Shown here: positions 16,462 through 26,274 of the stretch, in pieces | Layout of the letters: each line of letters opens with the position of its first letter | How positions within the stretch are numbered: position 1 is the first letter of the stretch | Assembly: GCF_000241465.1 (NCBI RefSeq) | Contig: NZ_JH584235.1 | Location: forward strand, 1,185,486-1,249,485 | Direction: 5' to 3' | DNA from: Sphingomonas echinoides ATCC 14820 | GTDB taxonomy: Bacteria > Pseudomonadota > Alphaproteobacteria > Sphingomonadales > Sphingomonadaceae | Length of the DNA: 64,000 nucleotides | Program-made: the position numbers and the translations under genes | Notes under the pieces: generated by a model | Databases searched by the model: none | What the model was told of the DNA's origin: nothing | What the model saw: only the letters and a program-made list of their open reading frames with translations

Positions 16462-17505
16462 ATGCATTTTCTTGACCAAGCAAAGATCTTCGTCCGATCG
16501 GGCGCGGGCGGCCCCGGTGCCGTCAGTTTCCGGCGTGAGAAGTTCATCGAATATGGCGGCCCTGACGGCGGCAATGGCGGCAAGGGTGGCGACATCGTGT
16601 TCGAGGCCGTTGCCGGTCTCAACACGCTGATCGACTTCCGCTACACCCAGCATTTCCGTGCCCCGCGCGGGCATGGCGGGTCGGGCTCGAACCGCACCGG
16701 TGCCGGTGGCGACGACCTCATCATCCGCGTCCCCGTCGGCACCCAGGTGCTGAGCGAGGACAAGGAAGAAGTGCTGGCGGATTTTACCGTTCCCGGCGAG
16801 CGCATCGTGTTCCTGCGCGGCGGCGATGGCGGTCGCGGCAACGCCACCTACAAGACCTCGACAAACCGCGCCCCGCGCCAGCACGGCACGGGCTGGCCCT
16901 ATCAGGAAATGTGGGTGTGGCTGCGGCTGAAGCTGCTCGCCGATGCGGGCCTGGTGGGCCTCCCCAATGCCGGCAAATCGACCTTCATCAACGCGGTGAC
17001 CAATGCCCAGGCCAAGGTCGGTGCCTATCCCTTCACCACGGTGCGTCCGCAATTGGGCGTGGTCAGCCGCCACAATCGCGAATTCGTCGTCGCCGATATC
17101 CCCGGCCTGATCGAGGGCGCGGCGGACGGTGCCGGGATCGGCGACCGTTTCCTCGGCCATATCGAACGCTGCAAGGTGTTGCTCCACCTGGTCGATGCGA
17201 CCGAGGATAACCCTGTGGAAAACTACCGGATCGTCCGTGCAGAACTCGATGCTTATGGCGCGGGGCTTGTGGATAAACCGCAGGTGATCGGGCTCAACAA
17301 GATCGACGCGCTCGATCCCGCCGACGTGAAGAAGCTCGTCACCAAGCTCAAGCGCGCGAGCAAGGCGGACGTCCTGCCAATGTCGGGCGCGGGCGGCGCG
17401 GGGATCGACGCGGTGGTCGACCGGCTGATCGAAGTGATCGGCCCGGCTGAAGGTGCCCCCGCGCGCGACGACGATACGCCGCCGGGCGAATGGTCGCCTG
17501 TTTGA
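16462..17505 (+). CDS. obgE: GTPase ObgE/CgtA
   Basis: A 347-residue essential GTPase involved in late 50S ribosome assembly and stress control. The glycine-rich Obg fold fills the N-terminus (GGPDGGNGGKGGDIVFEA, GGDGGRGNATYKTSTNRAP). The G domain has the P-loop GLPNAGKST, switch I TTVRPQLG, DIPGLIEGAADGAGIG (G3) and NKID (G4). The C-terminal OCT domain is absent, as usual in alphaproteobacteria. Usually followed directly by proB; here a Uma2 gene intervenes. Confidence 0.95.
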   Translation: MHFLDQAKIFVRSGAGGPGAVSFRREKFIEYGGPDGGNGGKGGDIVFEAVAGLNTLIDFRYTQHFRAPRGHGGSGSNRTGAGGDDLIIRVPVGTQVLSEDKEEVLADFTVPGERIVFLRGGDGGRGNATYKTSTNRAPRQHGTGWPYQEMWVWLRLKLLADAGLVGLPNAGKSTFINAVTNAQAKVGAYPFTTVRPQLGVVSRHNREFVVADIPGLIEGAADGAGIGDRFLGHIERCKVLLHLVDATEDNPVENYRIVRAELDAYGAGLVDKPQVIGLNKIDALDPADVKKLVTKLKRASKADVLPMSGAGGAGIDAVVDRLIEVIGPAEGAPARDDDTPPGEWSPV

Positions 17506-17549
17506 GGATCGTCCTTGGTGGGTTGCCGCTGAGGTGATATTATCGGGCG

Positions 17550-18110
17550 ATGCGACACGATCCCGTTTATCGTCCGATCACGGCTGACGAATTCCTCGAA
17601 ATGGATTTCGGCACCGACAAGCGGTTCGAACTGCATCGCGGCGTAATCTATATGATGGCGGGCGGCAGCGAACCGCACGCCTGGGTGCAAGGCAACATCT
17701 TCTCCTGGCTTCGCGCTCGATTGCGCGGCACAGGATGCCGACCCTATGGCCCGGACATGGCGATGCGGATCAGCGATATCGACATCCGCTATCCCGATAT
17801 CAGCATCTATTGCGACCAGCCACCACGCGATGCCCTGACGCAAGCAAAGTTGCTCGATAACCCGACCGTCGTGATCGAAATCCTCTCGCCGACCACCGCG
17901 ATGTTTGACCAAGGCACGAAGCTCGAAGAATATCAGGCGTTACCGAGCGTTCGGACGATCGCGTTCGTCGATACGTCGAACGAAATGTGCCGCACGATCG
18001 AGCGCACCGACAAAGGCTGGTTCGATCAGACGTTTTCAGGCGAGCGGGGCATTCCGGTGCCGTCGCTCGACCTCACCATCCCTCACGCCGAGATTTTCGC
18101 GCGCGACTGA
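17550..18110 (+). CDS. Uma2 family endonuclease-fold protein (DUF820)
   Basis: A 186-residue protein of the Uma2/DUF820 family, a PD-(D/E)xK restriction-endonuclease-like fold of unknown biological role. The active-site pattern is visible: RYPDISIY, then VVIEILSPTT and a lysine in GTKLEEYQ. It lies between obgE and proB with 44 and 49 nt gaps on the same strand. Such genes are abundant in cyanobacteria and patchy in proteobacteria, so horizontal acquisition is plausible but not shown by composition. Confidence 0.85.
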   Translation: MRHDPVYRPITADEFLEMDFGTDKRFELHRGVIYMMAGGSEPHAWVQGNIFSWLRARLRGTGCRPYGPDMAMRISDIDIRYPDISIYCDQPPRDALTQAKLLDNPTVVIEILSPTTAMFDQGTKLEEYQALPSVRTIAFVDTSNEMCRTIERTDKGWFDQTFSGERGIPVPSLDLTIPHAEIFARD

Positions 18111-18159
18111 AGCCACGCGACGGTTGGCGTGGGCGGTTACGCGCGCTAACGCGGTCACA

Positions 18160-19278
18160 ATGTCCGCCTTCTCCCCCGCCTCCACGCCACGGCTGATCGT
18201 CAAGGTCGGGTCCTCGCTGCTCGTCGCGCCCGATGGCACGGTGCGGCGGGCATGGCTGGCGAGCCTCGTGGCCGATATCGCGGCGCGTGCGCGGTTGGGG
18301 CAGGAAATTGCGGTGGTGTCCTCGGGCGCGATCGCGCTCGGCGCGCGGCGGTTGAAGCTGCCCAAGGGCGGCCGCGCGAGCCTTGAAGACGCACAGGCCG
18401 CCGCCGCCACCGGGCAGATCGCCCTGTCGGGCGTCTGGGCCGAACTGCTCGCCGCCGAGGGGCTGACTGCGGCGCAAATGCTGGTCACGCTCGACGATCT
18501 CGAAGATCGCCGCCGCTATCTCAACGCCGCGGCGACGCTTGGGCGGCTGCTGTCGCTGGGTGTGGTGCCGGTGATCAACGAGAATGACAGCGTTGCGACC
18601 GAAGAAATCCGCTTCGGCGACAATGACCGGCTCGCCGCACGGGTCGCGCAGGCGGCGGGCGCGCAAGGCGTGATCCTGCTCTCGGACGTGGCCGGACTGT
18701 ACGACGCCAACCCCAATACAAACCCCGGAGCCACACTGATCGCGCGCGTCGAGCGAATCGATGCACGGATCGAGTCGATGGCCGATGGCGGATCGGGATC
18801 GGGCATGGGATCGGGCGGGATGGTGTCGAAGATCGCCGCCGCGCGCATCGCCACCGCCGCCGGGGCGCAGCTCGCGATCGTGTCGGGCCATGCCGAGCAT
18901 CCGCTCGCCACCTTCGATACAACCGCGCGGGGCACGGTGTTCGCTGCCGAACGCACCGCGCCTGCGCGCAAAGCATGGCTCGCGGGCGGGCTCACCGCCA
19001 AAGGCGAGATCGTGATCGACGCAGGTGCCGCGCGCGCGCTGGCCGACGGCAAGAGCTTGCTCGCCGCCGGGGCGACCCGCGTTTCGGGCAGCTTCGCGCG
19101 GGGCGATCTGCTGGCGGTGATCGGGCCGGACGGGCGCACGCTGGCGCGGGGCCTCAGCGAATATGATGCCGCCGACGCCGCCGCAATCACCGGCAAGCGC
19201 AGCGACGAACATGCCGCGATCCTGGGCTATGCGCCGCGCGCCGCGCTGATCCACCGCAACCATATGGCGCTGGTGTGA
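18160..19278 (+). CDS. proB: Glutamate 5-kinase
   Basis: A 372-residue enzyme for the first step of proline synthesis, phosphorylating glutamate. The amino-acid-kinase domain (about residues 10-260) shows IVKVGSSLLVAPDG, SSGAIALGARRL, NENDSVATEEIRFGDNDRLAA and GSGMGSGGMVSKI. A PUA domain follows (about 275-355). The ATG at 18160 is chosen because an upstream in-frame extension would run through the Uma2 gene. proA is not in the window. Confidence 0.93.
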   Translation: MSAFSPASTPRLIVKVGSSLLVAPDGTVRRAWLASLVADIAARARLGQEIAVVSSGAIALGARRLKLPKGGRASLEDAQAAAATGQIALSGVWAELLAAEGLTAAQMLVTLDDLEDRRRYLNAAATLGRLLSLGVVPVINENDSVATEEIRFGDNDRLAARVAQAAGAQGVILLSDVAGLYDANPNTNPGATLIARVERIDARIESMADGGSGSGMGSGGMVSKIAAARIATAAGAQLAIVSGHAEHPLATFDTTARGTVFAAERTAPARKAWLAGGLTAKGEIVIDAGAARALADGKSLLAAGATRVSGSFARGDLLAVIGPDGRTLARGLSEYDAADAAAITGKRSDEHAAILGYAPRAALIHRNHMALV

Positions 19279-19300
19279 TCCGCGCGAAGGAAGCACAACG

Positions 19301-20206
19301 ATGAGCGTACTCGCCATCACCGGCGGCACCGGCTTCGTCGGATCGCGGCTGATCGATCTCGCGCTCGCGGCCGGGCATGAGGTGCGCGCGCTTACCCGTC
19401 GTCCGCAACCCGCGCGGGCTGGCGTCGTGTGGATCGAGGGCGCACTCGACACGCCCGAAGCGCTCGGTCGGCTGATGACCGGCGCGGACGCGGTGATCCA
19501 CGTCGCCGGTGTCGTCAGCGCGCCCGATCGCGCCGGATTTGTGGCGGGGAATATCACGGGTACGCAAGCGGTCGTCGACGCCGCCGAGCGCGCGAGTGCC
19601 CGCCGCTTCATCCATGTTTCGTCGCTGGCGGCGCGCGAACCGGACCTGTCCCTGTATGGCTGGTCCAAAGATGAAGCCGAGCAAGTCGTCACCAAGTCGA
19701 GCCTCAATTGGGCGATGGTGCGGCCACCCGCCATCTATGGCCCCGGCGACATGGAAATGCGCGACCTGTTCCGCATGGCCAGGATGGGGATCGCGCTGCT
19801 TCCTCCGGCGGGCCGCGTATCGCTGATCGAGGTCGGCGATGTCGCGGCGCTGTTGCTCGCGCTTGCCGAGGCAGGCCCGTCCCACGAAATCTACGAACCG
19901 GACGATGGCCAACCGGACGGCTGGAGTTACGCCGAATTGGCCCGCGCGGTTGGTGTCGCGGTCGGCCACAAGGTGCTGCCGGTGGCGCTGCCCAAGGCGA
20001 TCCTGTCGCTTGCCGCCCATATCGACCAGATGTTCCGCGGGAAGGGCGCAAAGCTGACCGCCGATCGCGTCGGCTATCTCTGCCATCCGGACTGGACCGC
20101 CTCCCCCACCAAGCGCCCAGATCCGGCGATGTGGGTGCCGCAGGTGCCGACACCCCAAGGGCTTGCGGAAACGGCGGCATGGTATCGCGCGAACGGCTTG
20201 TTATAG
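19301..20206 (+). CDS. NAD-dependent epimerase/dehydratase family protein, CerR-like (ceramide reductase candidate)
   Basis: A 301-residue extended short-chain dehydrogenase with the dinucleotide-binding ITGGTGFVGSRLID at the N-terminus, a YGWSK active-site-like YxxxK and RPPAIYGPGD. It resembles the NDUFA9-like group. Family knowledge: in Caulobacter a reductase of this type (CerR) sits with spt and an acyl carrier protein and reduces oxidised ceramide. The same arrangement here, immediately upstream of acp and spt, supports the call by context. The reaction is inferred, not proven. Confidence 0.72.
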   Translation: MSVLAITGGTGFVGSRLIDLALAAGHEVRALTRRPQPARAGVVWIEGALDTPEALGRLMTGADAVIHVAGVVSAPDRAGFVAGNITGTQAVVDAAERASARRFIHVSSLAAREPDLSLYGWSKDEAEQVVTKSSLNWAMVRPPAIYGPGDMEMRDLFRMARMGIALLPPAGRVSLIEVGDVAALLLALAEAGPSHEIYEPDDGQPDGWSYAELARAVGVAVGHKVLPVALPKAILSLAAHIDQMFRGKGAKLTADRVGYLCHPDWTASPTKRPDPAMWVPQVPTPQGLAETAAWYRANGLL

Positions 20207-20266
20207 GCGTGCTATAAAGCCGCCGCATTTTGGCGGCACAGCGCTACAACACTTCAAGGACTGACC

Positions 20267-20509
20267 ATGAGCGACCGCCAGGCCATTTACGATACCGTCA
20301 CCGCACAGATCGCACCTTTCAACAAAAAGGGCGTCACGCTGAGCGATGCGACGACCTTTCAGGGCGATCTCGAATGGGACAGCCTGACCGTGATGGATTT
20401 CGTCGCGGCGATCGAGGATGAGTTCGACATCATCATCACGATGAACATGCAGGCGGAAATCGAAACCGTCGGCCAATTGGTCGATGCCGTCGCGAAGCTG
20501 AAGGGCTGA
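20267..20509 (+). CDS. Acyl carrier protein of the sphingolipid cluster
   Basis: An 80-residue acyl carrier protein with the phosphopantetheine attachment site DSLTVMDF (serine 39). It ends 4 nt before the serine palmitoyltransferase gene and presumably hands long-chain acyl groups to it. Family knowledge: sphingolipid-producing alphaproteobacteria carry such a dedicated ACP (AcpR) beside spt. The protein differs from housekeeping AcpP around the DSL motif. Confidence 0.88.
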   Translation: MSDRQAIYDTVTAQIAPFNKKGVTLSDATTFQGDLEWDSLTVMDFVAAIEDEFDIIITMNMQAEIETVGQLVDAVAKLKG

Positions 20510-20513
20510 TCCG

Positions 20514-21776
20514 ATGACCGATGCCGGCCTTGTGACCGAAAGCCTCCCCGCCGATCCCGCTACGATCGCGCCCGAGCGCGACCTGATGTCGAAGTTCGAC
20601 GCGCTGATCGCCGAACGCCAGGCGCTGATCGACACCGGCGTGACCGATCCCTTCGCGATCGTGATGCAGCAGGTGAAATCCCCGACCGAGGCCGTCATCG
20701 CTGGGCGCGACACCATCCTGCTCGGCACTTACAATTATATGGGGATGACCTTCGACCCCGACGTGATCGCCGCCGGCCACGCAGCGCTCGACCAGTTTGG
20801 CTCCGGCACCAATGGCAGCCGCATGCTCAACGGCACCTTCCGCGACCATATCGAGGTCGAGGATGCGCTGCGCGACTTTTACGGCGTATCGGGCGCGATC
20901 GTGTTTTCGACCGGATACATGGCCAATCTCGGCATGATCTCGACGCTCGCCGGCAAGGGCGAATATGTCATCCTCGACGCCGACAGCCATGCCTCGATCT
21001 ATGATGGCTGCCAGCAGGGCAATGCCGAGATCGTCCGCTTTCGCCACAACAGCGTGGAGGATCTCGACAAGCGGCTCGGTCGCCTGCCCAAGGAGCCGGG
21101 CAAGTTGGTCGTGCTGGAGGGCGTCTATTCGATGCTCGGCGACATTGCGCCGCTGAAGGAAATGGTCGCCGTCGCCAAGAAGCATGGTGCGATGGTGCTG
21201 AGCGACGAAGCGCATTCGATGGGCTTTTACGGCCCTAATGGCCGCGGCGTGTATGAGGAACAGGGCTGCGAAGCCGATGTCGATTTCGTGGTCGGCACCT
21301 TCTCCAAATCGGTCGGCACGGTTGGCGGCTTCTGCATTTCCAACCATCCGAAGTTCGAGGCGATCCGCCTCGCTTGCCGTCCCTATATCTTCACCGCCTC
21401 GCTGCCGCCGTCGGTCGTCGCCACCGCCGCCGCCTCGATCCGCAAGCTCAAGCACGCCCACAAGAAGCGCCAGCAATTGTGGGAGAATGCGCGATCGCTG
21501 CATGGTGGGCTGAAGGCATTGGGCTTCAAGCTCGGCACCGAAAACCCCGACAGCGCGATCATCGCGATCATCCTCAACGACCAGGAACAGGCCGTGGCGA
21601 TGTGGCAGGCGCTGCTCGACGGCGGGCTGTACGTCAACATGGCGCGCCCACCGGCGACGCCTGCTGGCACCTATCTGCTGCGCTGCTCGCTCTGCGCCGA
21701 ACATACGCCCGCGCAGATCGCCACGGTGCTGACGATGTTCGCCGCTGCAGGCCGTGCCACCGGTGCGATCGGCTGA
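20514..21776 (+). CDS. spt: Serine palmitoyltransferase
   Basis: A 420-residue PLP-dependent alpha-oxoamine synthase that condenses L-serine with palmitoyl thioester to 3-ketodihydrosphingosine, the first step of sphingolipid synthesis. Length and sequence match the soluble homodimeric Sphingomonas enzyme closely. The PLP lysine is K265 in GTFSKSVGTVGGF; LDADSHASIYDGC and LSDEAHSMGFYGPNGRG carry cofactor-stacking histidine and aspartate. It forms a unit with the CerR-like and ACP genes and identifies the organism as a sphingolipid producer. Confidence 0.96.
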   Translation: MTDAGLVTESLPADPATIAPERDLMSKFDALIAERQALIDTGVTDPFAIVMQQVKSPTEAVIAGRDTILLGTYNYMGMTFDPDVIAAGHAALDQFGSGTNGSRMLNGTFRDHIEVEDALRDFYGVSGAIVFSTGYMANLGMISTLAGKGEYVILDADSHASIYDGCQQGNAEIVRFRHNSVEDLDKRLGRLPKEPGKLVVLEGVYSMLGDIAPLKEMVAVAKKHGAMVLSDEAHSMGFYGPNGRGVYEEQGCEADVDFVVGTFSKSVGTVGGFCISNHPKFEAIRLACRPYIFTASLPPSVVATAAASIRKLKHAHKKRQQLWENARSLHGGLKALGFKLGTENPDSAIIAIILNDQEQAVAMWQALLDGGLYVNMARPPATPAGTYLLRCSLCAEHTPAQIATVLTMFAAAGRATGAIG

Positions 21777-21826
21777 CCTGCCTCCACCGCCTGTTCAATA
21801 ATGTTCCCTTGGGCTAAATAGCTGAC

Positions 21827-23782
21827 ATGAGCGGGACAGTGGCCGAGGCAACCGAAGCGGATGCGCCTGGCGCAGCCTGGCGCACCGTCACCTTGGTCGT
21901 GGTGGCGGTGCTGGGGGCGCTGGTGCTGGTTGCGCTCAACCTGACGCTTGCAGAAGCGAATCGGCAGCGCGACCGCGCGCTGAAATTGCAGACGCACAGT
22001 TACGAGGTGATGATCCTCTCGGCCAATCTGGCCGGGACGATGGCGCATGCCGAGGCGGCGCTGGGCCGCTATGTCATCAGCGCCGATACCACGCTGGGCC
22101 AGGCCTATTCGGCCGACTGGCAATTGGCCGGGCAGCAATTGGCGCGGCTCGACCAGATCACGCACGACAATCGCGAACAGCAGGTGCTGCTGAAGCAGTT
22201 GCGCCAGGCCTTCGAAGCGCGGCGCGAGGAATTGTCGCTCACCGCGCGCAGCACGCTTTATGGCAAGAACGCCCAGGCGCTCGCACTGTTCTACAAGACC
22301 CGCGAATCGCCGTCGCTGACCAAAATCGACACCTTGCTCGACCAGATCGGAACGCAGGAACGCACCCTGCTGGCCAGTCGCACGGGCGACGCGATGAGTT
22401 CGGTCGCGCGCTCAAGCGCCATTGCCAGCGCCTTGTCGGTGTTCGGCGTCTTGCTCGTGCTCGGGGCGATTGCGCTTGGCTGGCTGACGGTCACGGCACT
22501 TGGCCAACGCGCGTCCGCCCGCGCCGAAGCCGAGGCCGAGCGCGACCGCGCGGTCGAGCTGGAAGCGGCGGTCGCCCGCGCATCCGCTGTGCTGCTGGCG
22601 CAGGAAAGCAAGTTGCGCCAGGTCCAGAAGATGGAGGCGGTCGGCCAGTTGACCGGAGGCATCGCGCACGATTTCAACAATATGCTGGCGGTCGTTCTGG
22701 GCGGTCTCGAACTCGCCAAGCGGCAGATCGACGGTGATCCCGCCGCCGCGCGCCGCCATATCGACAATGCTGCCGACGGTGCCAATCGCGCCGCCGCGCT
22801 GACCCGGCAATTGCTCGCCTTCTCGCGCGAAGAAGCGCTGCGGTCAGAGCCGCTCGAGCCGGTCGCGCTGGTCAAGGGCATGTCCGACTTGCTCGACCGC
22901 ACGCTCGGCGACGGCATCAAGGTTACGGTCAACGCCGCCAATGACGCAGCATGGCTGGTGCGGTCGGATCGGCACCAGCTTGAAAACGCCGTCCTGAACC
23001 TCGCCGTCAATGCCCGCGACGCGATGAACGGGCGCGGCCAGTTGACCATTACCGCTGCCGCCGAAACGTTGGCCGAAGGTGCGGTCGGCACGTGCCGCGC
23101 CGGGGAATATGTCGCGCTGAGTGTTACCGACACCGGCTGCGGCATGACGCCGGAGCTGCTGGAGCGCGTATTCGAACCCTTCTTCACCACCAAGCCCGCC
23201 GGCAAGGGCACCGGCCTCGGCCTCAGCCAGGTCTTCGCCTTTGTCCGCCAGGCCGAGGGCGAGGTTGGACTGCGTTCGGAGGTCGGGCGGGGCACCACGG
23301 TTACGATCTATCTTCCGCGCTATGCGGACGGCACCGTTGCTGAGCCGCATTCCGAAAATGCCGCGATCGACCTGCCCGACACCCCGACGCTGGACATCCT
23401 TGTCGTGGAGGATGATCCGCGCGTTCTGACCGCGACGATCGGTGCCCTGCGCGAACTCGGGCATCGCCCCGTTGCCTGCAGCGATCCGCTTGCGGCTCCG
23501 GCGGCGCTCGATCAGCTCGCGCATGTCGACCTGCTGATGTCCGACGTGCTGATGCCGGGGCAAACCGGCCCCGAAATGGTCGCGGCGCTCCAGCATCGCC
23601 ACACCGATATGGCGGTGCTGTTCGTCACCGGTTATGCTGGCGAAGCCGGTGGTGAGGTCGAATTTGGCGGCCATCACGTCCTGCGCAAACCCTTTACCCT
23701 GGCCGGGCTCGAACGGGCGATTGCCGCAGCGCTGGACGCGCGATCGGCACGCGCCGCGCCCACCGCAGTCGCCGCCGAATGA
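21827..23782 (+). CDS. Hybrid sensor histidine kinase with C-terminal receiver
   Basis: A 651-residue membrane kinase. Two membrane segments (about 19-42 and 203-228) flank a helical extracytoplasmic region resembling CHASE3. A coiled coil leads into HisKA with H281 in GGIAHDFNN, then a HATPase domain with [10 protein letters not shown] (N box), DTGCGM and [11 protein letters not shown]. The receiver has its phospho-acceptor D573 in MSDVLMPG and a late KPF lysine. No separate response regulator is adjacent. Ligand and target are unknown; the neighbours suggest envelope lipid status, which is speculation. Confidence 0.9.
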   Translation: MSGTVAEATEADAPGAAWRTVTLVVVAVLGALVLVALNLTLAEANRQRDRALKLQTHSYEVMILSANLAGTMAHAEAALGRYVISADTTLGQAYSADWQLAGQQLARLDQITHDNREQQVLLKQLRQAFEARREELSLTARSTLYGKNAQALALFYKTRESPSLTKIDTLLDQIGTQERTLLASRTGDAMSSVARSSAIASALSVFGVLLVLGAIALGWLTVTALGQRASARAEAEAERDRAVELEAAVARASAVLLAQESKLRQVQKMEAVGQLTGGIAHDFNNMLAVVLGGLELAKRQIDGDPAAARRHIDNAADGANRAAALTRQLLAFSREEALRSEPLEPVALVKGMSDLLDRTLGDGIKVTVNAANDAAWLVRSDRHQLENAVLNLAVNARDAMNGRGQLTITAAAETLAEGAVGTCRAGEYVALSVTDTGCGMTPELLERVFEPFFTTKPAGKGTGLGLSQVFAFVRQAEGEVGLRSEVGRGTTVTIYLPRYADGTVAEPHSENAAIDLPDTPTLDILVVEDDPRVLTATIGALRELGHRPVACSDPLAAPAALDQLAHVDLLMSDVLMPGQTGPEMVAALQHRHTDMAVLFVTGYAGEAGGEVEFGGHHVLRKPFTLAGLERAIAAALDARSARAAPTAVAAE

Positions 23783-23872
23783 TTTCGTAGCTGACGGACG
23801 GCACACACACCGATATAGCCGCATCATGCGGGTTCCCCCTCCCCTCCGGCCAGAGGCCAGCTTCCTCCCATC

Positions 23873-25084
23873 ATGAAGTCCATCGACCGCTACATGGCCC
23901 GACTGATCGCGGTGCCGCTGTTCTCGACACTGGTCATCTTCGCGATGTTGCTGGTGCTCGACCGCATGTTGCGCCTGTTCGACTTCGTGGCGACCGAGGG
24001 CGGCCCGGTCAGCGTGGTATGGCGGATGCTCGCCAATCTGCTGCCCGAATATGTCGGGCTCGGCATTCCAGTCGGGCTGCTGCTCGGCACGCTGCTCGCC
24101 TTCCGCAAGCTGGCGACGTCCTCCGAGCTCGACGTGATGCGCGCCGTCGGCATGAGCTATCCGCGGATGCTGCGCGTGCCGTATATGTATGCGATCACGC
24201 TCGGCCTGCTCAACTTTGCGATCGTCGGCTTTGTGCAGCCCGATGCGCGCTACAATTACGAAAAGTTGCGCTTCGAATTGCGCACCGGCGCGCTGGGTGC
24301 GTCGATCAAAGTCGGGGAATTCACCCATTTCGGCAACAACATGACGCTCCGGATCGAGCAGAGCCATGACAATGGCCGCAAGCTCTCGGGCATCTTCCTG
24401 CGGCGCGACGACGGCAAGGGTGGCTCGATTGCCGTGACTGCCGCCAGCGGACAATTCTTCGCGATCGACAATCCCGACGAAATCATTTTCCGCCTGAACG
24501 ATGGTACGCTGATCCGCACCGAAGCGGGCGTTGCGTCGCCGCGTGTGCTGCGCTTCACCGCGTTCAGCTTGCCAATCTCCCTGCCCAAGACCGAGAACTT
24601 CCGCATCCGCGGGGGCCAAAATCTGGAGCGGACCTTACCCGAACTGGTTCGCGTCGGCACCGATCACGGGGCGACCAAGGAGGAACGCGACACCAGCCGC
24701 GCCGCCTTCAACTTCCGCACCGCCGAGGTGCTCTCGATCCTGGTGCTGCCGCTGCTTGCGCTCGCACTCGGCATCCCCCCCAAACGCTCGACATCGGCGC
24801 TCGGCGTGTTCCTCGCGATCATCATGATCGTCGCCTATCACAAGGTGAACGAATATGCGCAGGCGGTGGGCGGCCTCGGCAAGATCGATCCGGTGCTGGC
24901 GATCTGGATTCCGTTCACTGTCTTTACCGGGCTGACGCTCTGGATGTTCTACACCATTGCCTTCGTCCCCGGCGGGCAACCGATCGGCGCGCTGGAGCGG
25001 GTCTTCTCCAAGCTCGGCAAGGCGATTGGCAAATTGATGCCCGGACGGCGCGACGCCAACCGATCCAAGGAAGCGGCGGCATGA
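23873..25084 (+). CDS. lptF: LptF permease of the Lpt transport complex
   Basis: A 403-residue YjgP/YjgQ family inner-membrane protein. It has N-terminal membrane segments (DRYMARLIAVPLFSTLVIFA), a periplasmic beta-jellyroll (about residues 130-265) and C-terminal membrane segments. With LptG and LptB it forms the ABC exporter that moves lipopolysaccharide to the outer membrane. Sphingomonads use glycosphingolipids in place of classical LPS, so the cargo here may be glycosphingolipid (inference). The stop overlaps lptG by 4 nt. Confidence 0.92.
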   Translation: MKSIDRYMARLIAVPLFSTLVIFAMLLVLDRMLRLFDFVATEGGPVSVVWRMLANLLPEYVGLGIPVGLLLGTLLAFRKLATSSELDVMRAVGMSYPRMLRVPYMYAITLGLLNFAIVGFVQPDARYNYEKLRFELRTGALGASIKVGEFTHFGNNMTLRIEQSHDNGRKLSGIFLRRDDGKGGSIAVTAASGQFFAIDNPDEIIFRLNDGTLIRTEAGVASPRVLRFTAFSLPISLPKTENFRIRGGQNLERTLPELVRVGTDHGATKEERDTSRAAFNFRTAEVLSILVLPLLALALGIPPKRSTSALGVFLAIIMIVAYHKVNEYAQAVGGLGKIDPVLAIWIPFTVFTGLTLWMFYTIAFVPGGQPIGALERVFSKLGKAIGKLMPGRRDANRSKEAAA

Positions 25085-26178
25085 CCGCACTCGACCTTTT
25101 CCCCTCGCGCACCGTCGCGCTCTACATGGGCAAGATGTTCCTCACGCGCACCTTCGCTGTGCTGATGATGCTGGTGCTGGTGTTGCAGGCGCTCGACCTG
25201 CTGACCGAATCGGGCCACATTCTGGCGCATGCGGGCAATGGCCAGCCCGAGATCCTGCGCTATCTGTCGCTGCGCATCCCCGAAATCATTGCGCAATTCC
25301 TGCCCTTCTCGGTGTTGCTGGGCACGATCATCACGCTGTCCACGCTCAACCAGAATAGCGAAGTGATCGCGCTGAAGGCATCGGGCATGTCGGCACATCA
25401 AGTGCTCGCCCCGCTGTTGATCGCCAGCCTGGGCGTCGCCTTCATTTCCTTCACCTTCAACGACCGTATCGTCAGCCGCGCGACCGCCACGCTCGATCAA
25501 TGGCAGAAGGTCGAATATGGCCCGGTGCCGGTAGACCGGGGCGACCGCACCAACGTGTGGGTGCGCGACGGCGACGATCTGCTGCAAGTCGATCAAGTGC
25601 GGGGACGCGGCGATGCGACACGCCTGTCGGGCATTACGCTGTTTGATCGCACCGGCGGCAATCTGGTCGGCATCATTACCGCCAAGACCGGCGTGCGGGT
25701 CGCGGGCGGCTGGAAAGTCAGCCCGGCAACACATTTTGACGTTGCGAGCGGAAAGTTGGCGAAGGTCGGAACCGTGGTGATTGGCCGCGATGTGCGGCCC
25801 GATCAATTTGCGCTGTCGAACATCGATGCCAATGGGCTGTCGTTCGGCGCGCTGCGCGATACCATCGCTGATCTGAAGGCCGGTGGTCGCCCGACCAAGG
25901 CGCTGGAGGGCGCGATGTGGCATAAGCTGGCGGGGCCGTTGTCCTCGGTGCTGATGCCGCTGCTGGGTGCCGTTGCAGCGTTCGGTCTGGCGCGATCGGG
26001 CAAGCTGTTCGTCCGCGCGGTGATCGGGATGATGCTCGGCTTCCTCTATTTCGTCGCCGACAATTTTGCATTGGCGATGGGCAATCTTGGGGCCTACCCC
26101 CCGTTTCTCGCGGCCTGGGCCCCTTTCCTGCTGTTCTTCATGATCGGCGAAGCGGTGTTGATCCGCACCGAGGAATAG
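25081..26178 (+). CDS. lptG: LptG permease of the Lpt transport complex
   Basis: A 365-residue partner of LptF in the same YjgP/YjgQ family, with six membrane segments around a periplasmic jellyroll. SGMSAHQVLAPLLIAS is a typical cytoplasmic coupling-helix region. ATGA overlap with lptF shows coupled translation. Placed about 4 kb after the serine palmitoyltransferase cluster. Confidence 0.92.
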   Translation: MTALDLFPSRTVALYMGKMFLTRTFAVLMMLVLVLQALDLLTESGHILAHAGNGQPEILRYLSLRIPEIIAQFLPFSVLLGTIITLSTLNQNSEVIALKASGMSAHQVLAPLLIASLGVAFISFTFNDRIVSRATATLDQWQKVEYGPVPVDRGDRTNVWVRDGDDLLQVDQVRGRGDATRLSGITLFDRTGGNLVGIITAKTGVRVAGGWKVSPATHFDVASGKLAKVGTVVIGRDVRPDQFALSNIDANGLSFGALRDTIADLKAGGRPTKALEGAMWHKLAGPLSSVLMPLLGAVAAFGLARSGKLFVRAVIGMMLGFLYFVADNFALAMGNLGAYPPFLAAWAPFLLFFMIGEAVLIRTEE

Positions 26179-26274
26179 CCTCGATAAAACGAGCGATCGT
26201 CGTATTTAATTCTCGCTCACCGAAACCCGTTGCGCTTTCAGGCCGTTAGATCCCCGCACAAGGCGAGGATGATC

